A stretch of 64,000 bases of DNA from Actinostola sp. cb2023. Lineage: Eukaryota > Cnidaria > Anthozoa > Actiniaria > Actinostolidae. The notes under the pieces are model-generated. The model was given only the letters and a program-made list of their open reading frames with translations. It was not told the DNA's origin and did not search any database. A program made the position numbers and the translations under genes. The DNA lies in the NCBI GenBank assembly GCA_033675265.1, contig JAUJYZ010000497.1, forward strand, positions 124,001-188,000, given 5' to 3'. Shown piece after piece: positions 14,900 to 28,700 of this stretch (within the stretch, counting starts at the first letter, position 1; each line of letters starts with the position of its first letter).

Positions 14900-17800
14900 G
14901 TAAGACGCGCCGTATATCTAGCCTTTCATCAGTTATTATGATATATGTTTACATCCTTGCTTGCTTAACCTAGGGTTTCTTTACGTCCATAGGAGGAGGT
15001 AAGGCTTCAAGCTGTAACCAAAATGGAAGGATGAATATTTGCACTGGATGTAACGAACCTATTGAGGACCGGTTTCTCATGAAGGTTGTGGACGAAGCAT
15101 GGCATGAAAGCTGTTTACAATGTTGTATTTGCCGTACTCCTCTCTCGAGGTCGTGCTTTAGCAAGGATCGAAAGCTGTATTGTAGGAACGACTATGAGAA
15201 GTAAGTAAGCCTTAGTACGATTTACCCTACGCTGTTCTTCCTCATAGACACTTGAATGCCAACCCTGTCTTATGCCGCTAAGGTCAGATCAAATGTTTGT
15301 AGTAACTCATCGTATTACCGACTGTTTTTACTTGGTTGTACTCAATAAATATTTTCGTAATTAATAGCTCTTCCTAAGTACTTAGATTAAGCAGGTAAAC
15401 CGTCGTACTTGTCGATTTCAAGGCCTTCAAGTCACTGATGAAATCAACAACATTGCTCGCAAGGCCCACGTCCATCGACGAAACTTGTACTCTCGATTTG
15501 ATTAATTATCGTAATTAGAAAGGCAAATCATTGTAGCTTTCGAGATCGAAATGTGTTAGCTTTATTTCAAGAACGATTTTGATTCCTACTCCTCGCAATG
15601 CAGCGAACTCTTTCTCGCTTATTTACACCGCTACTGTACAATATAATATTTACATCTCTGGCAACTAAACACACACGATCAGTATGCATCGGCGCTCTTT
15701 GTGATTGCCTTCAGCAAGGCCTCCTGCCTGCTCTGAAATAGAAATAGCGTAAATTAGGACGGTCGTCTCGAGGTAGTTTCAAAACTTCTAAGTGCAGTGT
15801 GATTAATAACCAAGCAGATCGTGATTCTTTCAAAGTCCTTGAGTCGTACTGGTATACACAGCAGGCCCTAAAATGCGCAGGAAGCTCACTTGAACGTGAG
15901 CTTAACGTGTTAATCATCAGTACCTCTTTAAACGATAAACAAGTATGTATTATTACTTGATACTTTCTTTATTAGTCTATTCTTGTTGTCAACCGGTTTG
16001 CAAAGGCAGAAATGTGTCCTTAATCTCAGTATTGTTGCTATCTCATCATTGTTGCCTTCAATGGTTGCTGATGATTCTTGCCTTAACAAGAGCGCAGTGA
16101 AATTTAAATAGTTTAGTCTAAGATCACTGTAAATCTTTCTTTGCTATACAATGCCCTTATCCGACAAAATATGCTATTTGCTGTGAACAGGATTATACGA
16201 ACTCATTCACAATCTTGAAAGTGTTACACAGCTCTTAAACAGCAGCGGGACGCATTCGAGTAGGGTGGCAAGGACTGCCACAAACAGTGACCATTTCAGA
16301 GCAACATACATACACAGTGAACGGAAACCAGACAAGAACTACAACTTACAAGACTCAACCGCAATAGATGCCGAATTATAGATAGGGATATCTAGAGAAT
16401 AGGGTAATCAAAGCGTTACGGCGACTAAGGCACCGAAAGCCTCCTTGTTTTGTTAAAGTGAAGAAAGGTCTAACAAACATCTAATTACTGTTTTATGAAA
16501 GATGGATAATAATAGCTGCAGATAAAAACAAGGGGTGTTTTGATTAAAGCATGATCCCAATCAGTTTTCATGTCTTTCTTTGGAAAGTTACAGAAGCAGT
16601 GAGGTTGAAGTTTTTGCAATAGCTTTATATTGTATATTCTGATAATTGAATGTTTGTCTTCGGAGGTATCTATTACGTTTGTCAATCACATTGCCCCATT
16701 TAAATGTTCATAGACCTCAAAGGTGATTAGTGAGTTTTACCTCACCATATCCCAGTTAGAAATGCTACAATACTTACTGTTAATACTTTAAAAATGGATT
16801 CTTCTTTGACAAACGGAGTAACCTTAGTAATCAGTCTAGCCTCAGTACAACTTCGCTGCTAATATACTTATCCATCAATGATAATTATTATAAAGAATTC
16901 GTAAGTTAGTAACGCTTTGGGAATGACTAATTCATTAATAAAATGTCAAAAAGAAATTTGGTGGTCATCATTTTGAGAAATTTTACTTTTGACAAGTTGG
17001 TATTCAGAAACTTTACAATGAAGAGAATCAGACTTCTTAGTCCTCAGGCTGCAGAAAGATTGTCAAATACATATCCACAGATCGGACAGGAAAAGTGCTG
17101 ATGATTTTGGAATGATTTATATATCAGTGAAGAAGGAAAATTACACATACGGTGTACTTTTTACAAACTTTCAAGTCAGAAAAGTCAATTTAGCAACTGC
17201 TAGTTGTTCACAAAGGGTTGCTATTCACAAAAGCAAGTGACCGACCAAAGACGCCGATCTAAAGCTAAGGCAATGAATTACTGTAGTGGTTTTGCTGCAA
17301 ATGATCAGCCCTGCCAACCTGTCCACAGGTTTTGTTCGTGAAGTAGGTGTAAACTAACTGCCCGGAAATGTGAAAACGAAAAGAAAACAGAGTGATTACT
17401 AATGAGAACACGAGACGGGACCATACCATCTTAACTAGTACGAACATGTGTTTGCTTTCCCTAGAAACGAAGATATAAAAGATGTTATAAATAATTGGAG
17501 AGTATAGTTAAATCGCTGTATCCTCACTTTATAAAGTACAAAATTCTCATAATTAGAACCAATACTTCATGAGACGACTTAGCTGTATCGTTTTCGAAGA
17601 AGGATCTTGTAATATGAAGCGATAGCAGGAAGCATTAGATGTACTACACCCATTCAGCTTTAAAAAAGCGATGTTTTCAAGATGATATATAACTACTACG
17701 ATGTGCAGAAAGTCTAACTTTACTTTCAAATGACCGGTTCAGTTGGTTGCTTTAGCTCTGTTTCAAGTGGTATTCAATGTTTTTATGGTGTGAGTGAGAG

Positions 17801-20800
17801 ACATGTTCTGCAGCTGCTTAGCCTTCTTAGGTAAACCTTGAGTCAAAGACAACACAAATAGCAATTCGCACTGAAGTTGACTCATTCTACAATTCCAAAC
17901 GCATTTTTCAAGTGCAACAGCCAGATTTTTATTTCAATATTCGCTAGACGAGAGTACGAATGGAAAAGGTAACAAGTATCGTCGTTGAGAAATACCCCCA
18001 GAGGAATACATAGAATGGGTGTGTCAATCAATACATTCACATTGAAACAGATTTCTCGTTCACTGTTCAGTTTCATATTCAATTAAACGAAGATTATTAA
18101 GTCCAGAATTAAGGACATGTTGGGTGATGGGCAACTCAGTGTACTGGCAGTTCCTTAATGGCAGCAGTCCTTCAATCATTATTGAAGATCGATGTTGATT
18201 GAGATGGGAAGGCATGTAGGGTAAGCTCTCGCCGCAGCCACAAGCTTTTGAACAACTCAAGAAACATATTTCTAGACTGAAAAATACTCGGCCCGACGTT
18301 GACGGCTAGTGCCGCAACTTGAGCCGTTGACATACTAAAATGACAAACGACTGTGCTGTAGCAAACTAATAAAATCGGTACTTGTCTTCTTGATCTTGTC
18401 TTACCCAATGTAAGCTACTACATTCTCATTTCCGAATTAAATATATGTATCACCGTTAACTTGCTTACTAAAAGATCAGTCTATTTTCAAGTTAAGTTTG
18501 GATTGCCGATACTTTTGATGTCTTGATTCGAACAATGGTTCTTGCTCTAGAAACAAGCCGATATCCCAAGGGGGTTTCTCAGCAATGATCAAATGAAACC
18601 CGCCACCGTCTTCAAAATGGCGGTTGGACCAGTGACATCTCAATTCAAAAATGCACAAAACTGGACATTTTTGATAGCAATTCGCACTTGCTAGGATTTC
18701 GTCTTGTTATTCGTTATGTGCGCATTGCTAAAATGAACACTGATGCTATACAGAAAGACCAAGAGTCATGTCTAACTACTCTGTCGACATTCTCTTCCTT
18801 CACAACAATGAGTCGCTTCCCTTCCCTTTCAAATTTGAGCATAAAAATTATTTAATTTTAGAAACACGACATTCATGATAAAGACGACGTTTTGCAAGGC
18901 AGTAAATTATTTCACTAGTGATTCTAGGACTATAAAGTTCTCACTCAAGATTTTCCTTGTATAGAGTCATGGTCACTGGTGCTTATAATGTATTATGCAG
19001 CACTGAGAATACTGACGCCTCCTGTGGAGTCGGCTACACTGCGTAGGGATTGCGATTTTTTATACAACTTTTTAGGCGACTGTACTCCTACAGAGTGAAA
19101 TACAAGTATAATTTGTTAAAATCAAGTACAGAACAACTTTCTAGATTTGTATGCCTTCAAAATCAAAGCTAAAATCTCCATTTTTAAGCGATGTAAAATT
19201 TGTTAGTATTCTCGAAGATTGCGTTGAGAAACATCACAGTGATTCCCTAATTTGACCTAAATGACTAGGTTATCACGTTCTACCAACTCTCTTACGCTAG
19301 AATCACAGAACGTCCAGACTTGAATCTAACTTTTTTATCTCCAATGCATATAGATCCGACAAATCAGTATAGTCTTACAGATATCGCCTGATATGAATGG
19401 CGACTATGTGGGGTCCGTCTTAGGATTGCAATTGGAATAAGCTTAGTTTAGACACCTGTTCGTAGAATCAAGTGTCAGATTTTATATGACGGATGTATAT
19501 TTTGCACTTTCTCTTGGCTCAAAGAAACGACGACGAAGGGCTACCAAAACCTTGAACCTTTGAGATGCTAATTTTTTAGAACTTTAGGAATTTATTTCAA
19601 TTTGTTTGTGCGTTTGATGTGGAAACAAAATATTGTTCAATTTTGCCATTTGTGTCGAGAAAATTCGGAACGAAAATTTTGGACCGAATCATCGTTATCT
19701 TCACATTGGATTTCTAGAATTCTTCATATGACAGCTGCGGACCTCTGGGTTGCAAGTTTTGTGCTTGTTGTCAGTGTTATGTCTTTTGAATCTGTAGAAG
19801 AACGCTACAGCTGACCTAAATACGTGTTGCTAGCTTCCGTTTCTCATTCTTATCTTGATGTTTACCCCTACCTATCACACTGGCCATTGACAATGGCAAT
19901 TCGTTCGCGATTTGAGGAATCACTTCATCACCTTACTAAACATCACGTAAAGACTAAGTAAATAGTGGCATATCTGTAAACAAATCCAAGTACTTTTAGT
20001 ATTTTTCTTCAATAAGGGCCAACCAGAGACCTCGTCTGGGGTGCAGACGTAGCCTACTTGGCTGTGCTTTCAATAGAGTGCGACGTTAATAGCTATTTAT
20101 AAGAATGGTTGAACGTTTAGCCGGAAACGACGCGGGATTTGTTTATAAACGAATAGAAATACAATTTAATAAGTTCTTGTAGCTAAGTTTGTTGACATGG
20201 TTTTAAAATTCCATCTATAGCCTTTGGGTGCTATTTTAGGAAAAGAGGTTCGATTCGGTACCGACCCTTGATTCTTCTATAGAAAATTCCTCACGCTGAA
20301 ACTGCACAATTGTTGATTCATACGAAGAAGTACCACCAGGAATATGTAGAGCTTTTATTTTAGTTCAGACAGAGAATATACATGACGTGTTCTGAAGCAA
20401 GAGTTACTCTCGTGGAACACTGAACTATAGCCTCAGTATTGTTTAAGCATATTGCTGAAATATGACAATGTCTGACCAAGAACGCAGAACGGTTTAGGCC
20501 AGTCAGTATTGGTAGCGCATTGTAAGTTTGAGTTCCACTGTACAACTGACTGATCAGTAGTCTATTGTTTGCGTGGAGTGTGAGATAAGACAGACTGGAT
20601 TTAATCCAAGAGAAATCATTGGCAGTAGCTTTGAGTCAGTATTAAAGCCAATAAAACTATACTCTCTTGTTGTTGATGCTTATTGCTAAGACAAACGGTA
20701 CTTAGTTGAAAAGCGATAGCCAGTATTGGTAGTGGATGTAAGTCAATCGGTACCAAATTAACGTGCACATTAACATCGTCAACTATTATATAAAAGATAG

Positions 20801-23800
20801 GCAGTATTAAGCAATGAACACGGAAAACCTTGTTGAGGTTAGCGCTGGTAGTACATGTATGACATGTATGCGATTCGGCCCAAGGTACACTGTTGTAAAA
20901 CAATTAGCTTATTCCTCAAGAATACTGCTAAGATGGCTTACAGCACGAGAAACGTTCGATTGGTACACATAAGTCAAAGTACCAAGTCAAAGTTCTCTAT
21001 TGTATACCAATTAACAGTGCGCGCGAGTTGAAGTACAGTACAAGTCTTAAGGCACACGCCCGCCTTTGTTCATCATCAGGGGTATGCAATATTGGAAGGG
21101 TGCTATTATTAGCAAACCGACCCCTTTTAGTCATAGACTGAACTCAAAAAGGTGAAGACGTCGAGTAGCCAAGGATCGTATTATATTAAACAGTCTTGCA
21201 GACTGGTATTTTTAGTTGATAATTGAAGTATGAGAGGGAATCTTTTGTCACTGGTTATCTCATTAGAATGATCCCTAGTTCTGATAGCCATGAAGGTCAG
21301 AATTAGGGCCGCCATATATCCTGTCCTTCTGATAACTGACTACCGTTTGGTCGCTGATAAATGCTCTCCTCAACGACGTTCTAGCGATAGCTAATTTTAG
21401 TGAAGCATGGGATGATGGAGCGATCCATGTTGGCAAGATTTTGAAAGCCCACCCTCGGTGTTCCTCCAGTCTTCATTGTCTTATATTTAGAAACTACGCT
21501 GTAGTTTTCAATGTACCACACTGAGAGTTCATTGGTTTTCTTGTAATGAGTTTTATTTCGAGCTTGTCAACCGAAGAAGGTGAAGCGAGCAAACTAGAAA
21601 GAAAGAAGGGGGAGCTGGATTTGTTTATTGGAACGACAACTCCTTCGTATTCACGTTTCGTTGTTATGACTATAAGACTTGTTATTCAAGTACTCTTGAT
21701 CTTATTATGTTGTTACCGTATTCCTTTTAGCAGTTTAAATTGAATTCACCTCTATAAAATCCCACGATTTCTTATCGAAATGAAGGTGGGTGATCATCGT
21801 AGGGTGGATTTACTGGTAAAGTATTTCTACATGCACGTATATCTAGTTAGAAGTTTAGAAGTCCAATAAAAAATAGAACAATAGATTGCACCTGCATTTT
21901 TTTACACTTTTATTCTGTTCTTGGGTTATGTTTAAAGAAATACAATTCAATGAGAGTTCAATGAAAATATGTCTAAGAGAGTAAATTCGACAACCTGGAT
22001 CTATTAACCACGAGACACTGAGTCTGACCGGCTCACAGCTAGGAGAGATATGCCGAGAAACGGGGCGATAAGACTTGAGATCACATTAGGTACTATCTCT
22101 ACTTGTTCTGTATTTACTGTCGAACGTTTGATACCGCCATGTCACTGGTTTGAATGACTACACCCTTTTTAAAAGGGACATGTCACTTATATATCTTTGT
22201 TTTTGCAAAACATCTTAGGCTGTAGGTGTAATGTGACAGTAAGAAAGCCAAGTGTTTACGGCATATTTCTTTGATAATAAATGATAAAGAATATTTTGAT
22301 ATATCGGGTTTTGATGTGCGCTCTTAGTTAGTTAGCTTTCAATGGTACTTTTTAGACACGTTCCTTTCATAATAATAATAATAATAATAATGGTGGTTAT
22401 TTTTTCGGGCTTCATATACGAAAGGCAGCCGAGCAGCTTTAATACAATCATATGGTTCCATACCGCATACTGCCATACACATCACGGTTTGTCAATTGGT
22501 TTTGACAGGATTTCTATGGTTGTCAGCCTTCAATGGCCTTCGAACACTGACGCTCTTCAATTTCTGGCTATGGTTATCCAAAACTTTAATTAAAACACAA
22601 GATTCAATCAAGCTGGTATAAAATGTCGTTCAAATATTATTTCTTTATAATTGCTAATGTCTTTCAAGTTACACTTAATAATCGATAAACAATGAGCTTG
22701 TATCCATAAATTAGCTCTTTTTTATTTTTGTTGCCAGTCTTCAAAAATGGTACTATAATTTTTATCCTATTGAGAAAGTGCATGTAGGTAGGAAATTCAG
22801 TCTGTTTGTACTTTCCCTTTTGTCGAGTTCATTAAAAATTGTTCACAAAAAAAAATTGTGCCACAAAATGTAGTCACCGTTAACATAGCAAGGGCCTTCT
22901 CAAATACAAGAATTCCCATCAAACAATTAACTCCTAAACTTTCATCAAACATTCCTGAATATTCTCTGTTGCAAAGCCATGACTACGAGAAAATGAATGT
23001 CATCCTGTCTGACAAAACCACAATTTGAACTAATTTTTACCTGGCCACTATAGCAATCCATAAGCTCAAAAAGCAATTACATTTACAAAGAAATAATGAA
23101 GTCAGTTTTTCGTAATTTGACTTTAATGTCAGGAGCGCCGTTCTGAGTTATACTTGTAGATTTTATCTCTCTTATATTTTCTTTGTCGTAAGTTCTTATT
23201 AGTGACGTATAATTTTTGTGTTCATTATCTTTGCCGGTCTGAATAAGGCGTTGATACAGTTGCTATTTACGGTTTTAAAAGCGTTCAGCTTCTTCCAAAA
23301 AAAAAAAAAATTTACTTTTTTTTTGGAATCCAAAATGCGGTTTTGGGGAAAGTTTTTTTTGTCAGTTGAGAAAGTTGAAAGGGAAGCTATACGCGATATA
23401 GTGATGCTTTGCTGATAACGAAAATTGTTTTGAATCATTATGGTTACATATCATCTTGAAGTGATTATTGCCATATGGTGCAATGACACTTGTACTGGCT
23501 AACCATGTAGGCTCTTTCAGTGTGATGAATTATGAATAACATTTATTTCGGTCCCAAAAGGAACAGCTTTATTTCGCTAAGTCGAGTTCCCACTCAAGGG
23601 GAAGTCAGTCCTTCTTGAGCTGAGTTTTATTTTTTATCATCAAGACTGAAATACTCAAGCCTCGTAGAAGAACAATTGCAATCAGTATCAGTTAAAGTTT
23701 TTTCCCGCTGTTGATAGCATTAGTGGCTTTTGGTCTCTTTTTTATCGGAGAGATAAACCAGCTGACCTTCGCGGAGAGTGCGAAAAACACAATAGCAAAA

Positions 23801-23883
23801 CAGAAGCTATGTGAGGGATAAAATCGGAAGAAAGAAGAAAATGTTTTTGTGAGGAAAAGAATATATGAATGTGCCGGAAGTCA

Positions 23884-23927
<44 letters not shown>

Positions 23928-25448
23928 AGTAGCCACTATTCTTGGTCCACAGTGAATATTCACAGTACACCGGCTATGGGTTATCTATAAGGGTTTGTTA
24001 TTATCGGTAGGTGACAATGCTTGTGTAGAATCCCCCGTACTGATTCTACTATACTCAAATACAATTAAAAAAGAACAACTGAACGAAGCTTGGTGATTTG
24101 ATTCTTACGATTCTCTCTGGGTCCAAATAAATTGGTGATTTGATTTGACAGTAACAAAGAGCCACGAAATGAATGAATCAGTGAGTGGGAAACTAAGGAC
24201 TAGAACGGGAATGCAAACAACACTGTTGGCCCACGAGACTTCGTTTGCCATTCTAAACCATCCAGGAAGTCCATTATGTCTTCAAAGACAACGCAGAATA
24301 TCCTGCCTAGTTAAGAAACAACCTTAAATAAACCTAAGATGAACTGAAACGGAACAAAAGCGTCGACTTTTAACACTGATCAAAGCCCGAGTCTCTTATG
24401 GATTTGCCTGACAATGAGACTGTCATCCTTAGTAAAACAGAGCCCCGTTAGAGTGAGTGCAAGCTCGCTTGTACGTACAGGTGATTATACGCCGTGCACA
24501 TGATCGTGTTTAATCAGCTGACCCAAAATAACATGAAAGTACACATTTTTTTCTGGACTTAGAAAGCGGTTTCTTCAGAAACGTCGAAAGAAGGGCAAAC
24601 TCGGGCTTCGGTTGGTTCTAATACTGACTGACTGGAGTCAAGCGAAGAATGAAGTCCAACGAAGAAACGATAGAATTGTCATTTGCGTTGGTTAATTGTG
24701 TTAGACTTTGATGATGAGGTTATTAAAATTCTATTCTAAAATTTCTTTTTTTTAAAGTCCAAACATCAAATGGAATACGGTAATTTACCGACCGATAAAT
24801 TACTTGCACTGACGCGACAAAAACCATTAATTTTTTTTAAAAGGAATGTCAAAACGTAATGAATTTTTAAAACAATCATTTCTCAGGATAATCCATCGTT
24901 TTCACAGAAGAAAACTGATCTTTTTGAAAATGATTTAATTGTTCAATGCTGCAATCACCAACACGTTCAGTATATACTCACTGGCAGCTAGTAGTGTTTA
25001 GTGGCTTGTCCCGTAGTAGAATCACTGCTTAACTTTCAGGTCCCTCTCGAAGAGGAAATATTTTGTGATGTTATAAGAGATTGTATTAAAAGTTAAGGAT
25101 TGTTTTGGTAAAGCTACACGTTGTTTAGCAGGGGCGTTTATTTCTTTTTTGATACTACATATATGATTATACCATGCATATGCATCGTCGTTGTTTAAGA
25201 TATTTCTACCGTCAGTTATTATGTTATATATAAGAGATAAGGCACAGCTGCACTTGTGTCTTATTGTTTTAGTTTTATAAGCAGAACTGATCTTTCACAG
25301 TGAATTCAGATTGGAAGATGTAGATCTTTTCCTATATTGAGATACAGTATCTAGTTTTTTGATATATTTTTTAATTCAAATGTTGTTAATAACAATGTTT
25401 CGGGATGTATGTAATTTTATATTTTGTAATAATAATAATAATAATAAC

Positions 25449-25482
<34 letters not shown>

Positions 25483-25694
25483 TAATAATAATAATTTTAA
25501 TAATAATAATAATAATAATAGCAAATATACTGAATAATAATAATAATAATAATAATAATCACTTTTACCGGTCAAAAATAATAATAATGAACTCTTTGCT
25601 GAAGCAGTTTTATTCTTTCAAAACAAATTACTATTGGTTTTTTGAGAGATCGTAAAAAATAGATAATAAAAATCCTTATTTACTTTATAAATTT

Positions 25695-25780
<86 letters not shown>

Positions 25781-28700
25781 TATTATAATATTATTTATTT
25801 CTATAGTGCTATTTCCTAAAAGTCCACTAGCGCTTTACAATATTGAACTAAATAATTCAAAAGTAATCCTAATTAAACTAAGCTATTTATATGTACATTT
25901 ATTTATTTGTACATTTTAAACCTGAAACGTATGTCTTTTATCACTGTGAAATAAAAAGCTGAAAGACGATAACAGACAATGTCTTCTGGATGAAGTGGAC
26001 ATGGGGCGGATTTTGATAGGGGGTAAGGGGGGGGGGGGGGATTTTGATAGGGGGAGGGGGGTGGGTTGGTGGAAAGTATTGAAACAAGGACCTACACTAC
26101 AGATTGTACTTATATAACAAATACTTTACTACATACACCTAAGTACCTACCCACCACAATTATCTGCCACACTATTTTATACCAATCTACAAACTCTATA
26201 ATCACATATTTCTAAACTCCTACTGATGTACTTGTCTGGCCTACCTACATTTACAGCTAATTTTAAAAAAACGTTGTCCTAGGTTTTGTTGCATATTGCA
26301 TTCCCAGCATATTGCATTGTGGTCGCTACGAATTATGTGTTTTCTTCTATTTTGGGGTACCCTTCCTTGGGCGAGTAGAAAAAAAAACCAAAATCCGCAA
26401 ACAAATATCAGGGAAGTCCTGACAGTCAACCATGATCTCAGTTTCGGCAACGCATGATCAGTCTATAATGCACTTCGGTCTGGGAATGCAATATGCAGTA
26501 TGCAACCAAACCTAGGACGTTTTTTGAATTAGCTGTATACTCAAATACAGTTGAACTTCCAGTTTGCGACCACTCTCGTAAGCGACCACCTCTCCTAAGC
26601 GACCAGTTGTCCAAAATACCAAAAGTTCAGTTCCAAGTCAAATCACTATAGTTGGAACCTCTCGTAAGCAACCACAAAGCTTGGCATTTTGGGTGGTCGC
26701 TTACGGGAGGTTCAACTGTATGCACGCAGACACTAACTGCTGAAACTAATATTGTTCTACAGATTCAAATTGTATTTTATATCCACTTACGTTTTCCTAT
26801 TTTCTACTTCTTGCAGAGTCTTCGGTACCAAATGTAGTGGCTGTAAAAAGACAATTCCAGCAAACGAATTGGTTATGCGTGCATTAGGAAACGTTTACCA
26901 TTTGCAATGTTTCGTGTGTGCGATGTGTGGACATGTATTGGAAAAAGGACAAGAATTTGCTCTCAAGGATAATCAATTATATTGCAAGTTGGACTATGCA
27001 AAGTTACCTAAACAATCTAGCAATCGTAGGAATCGAATTACCAACAACCAGAATAACGAAGACAGCAAAACAATTAGACAACAAGAAAGTAAGTACGACC
27101 GTGAGTAGCAAAGTAAGTACGACCATGCACCGAAACAGAGAAAATGCGCGCACTTGAAATATTCTAAAAAGTGTGTTACTGCAATATTCAAACGATGTTC
27201 CATGTGTGTGTTACTCTTTTGGAAGAGCTCTTCAAAAACGCACAGATTGGATCTTTATTGCTATAGTATTCAAATGATCTTCTGTGCGTTACTTTTGAGC
27301 TCTTCAAAAATAGACACGCTCAGATACCTCTGTTTTGCTACAGTATTCAAACAATATTATGCGCGTTACTCTTTTGGAAGAGTTCTTCAAAAAACGCACA
27401 GATCAGCTCTTTATTGCTACAGTATTCCAACCAGCAATCTTCTATGCGTTACTTTTCTGGAAAAGCTCTTCAAACATAAACGCACAGATACCTCTGTGTT
27501 GCTACAGTATTCAAACGATCTTCTATGTGTTACTTTTCTGGAAAAGCTCTTCAAACATAAACGCACAGATACCTCTGTGTTGCTACAGTATTCAAACGAT
27601 CTTCTATGCGTTACTTTTTTGGAAGAGTGTATAAATAGTAGAAATCTATTGAAATGCTCAAAGTATACTTTTAATAACTTAATTTAATGATTTTAAAAGT
27701 ACAATTGGATTTGTGACTTCCAACATATTTCCAACACTCATGGAGTACGTGAATTTCACAGAAGAATTTCGTTTCGTCATAATTATAAATTTCCATAAGG
27801 AACTGGGCTATGCTCCCTTCTGTCCCTAGATCCGCCCCAGCGATATAGTGGAATGCGCTGTTTTTATTGAAGAAATCAATTATTATTATTATTATTATTA
27901 TAGACACAAACATACATTGTATTGCGGTTATGCCTATGGGCGTTGTATGTGTGAACCAATCCTAAGTGCAGAGAGGAGTGTATTGGCCATTACAAAAACG
28001 AGCAGGGGACTGGGACCAAGTCCGTAAAACTAATTCAATAAGAAACTAGCAAAAGTTTGGCTTAATATTGACGATGCTAGAGGGCATCAAAGATGTACAT
28101 TTTCCCATACAAACTCTTTATTTTTTTACGTTGTCTACCCAAACCATACATTCACTGTAAAATTTCAAAATTTCAAAAGTGTATAATTCCGACAGAATTC
28201 ACTCAAATCACATCAAACTTTACACATATGATAATTTCAACATGTTGTTTCATGTCATAAACTTAATTTCGTAATTACATTAATTCTAATAAACTCGTTC
28301 CCAGTCCCCTGCTCTTTTTTGCAGTGGCCAATTGGGCATCCCATGGCTATTTGTACAATAGACTTTTTATTCATTCGCTTCCATGACCACAAATAATATC
28401 TTCAGGTCAAGATTATGGTAGACAAAATATAGTAAATGTATGGATATGTCTGACCCCCGTCTTAACCTGGTTGCTATATTCTTCGTGGCATTGGAGCAGA
28501 ATGCGGGAAAGGTAATGCCAACTGGTCTGTTGTACAATACTAGACCTTTTTACCAATACGGCGGCCATTTTGGATTCTATTGTTTTGGCTAAAACATTAT
28601 GGGATGCTCAGGGTGCAAATGACCCAAAAACTGTACAGTGTGGAGTCGCGTCAATATAATATTTTTCTATTTCACTCTAACCATAGTGTTGTATGACTTA

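Larger units (their letters stand above)
15201..26816 (+). other. LMX1: LMX1 intron 2 (11.6 kb)
   Basis: Separates the two LIM-domain exons. From 15201 to about 25300 it is unique-looking, with no recognisable coding exon. The exceptions are a short AAT run near 22371 and a G43 run at 23884-23926. From 25417 it becomes microsatellite-rich. Confidence 0.85.

Noticed and set aside
27154..27687. Plus-strand frames of 99-177 codons after LMX1 exon 3
   Set aside because: Product of the roughly 80-bp tandem repeat; no domain and no codon-like pattern.
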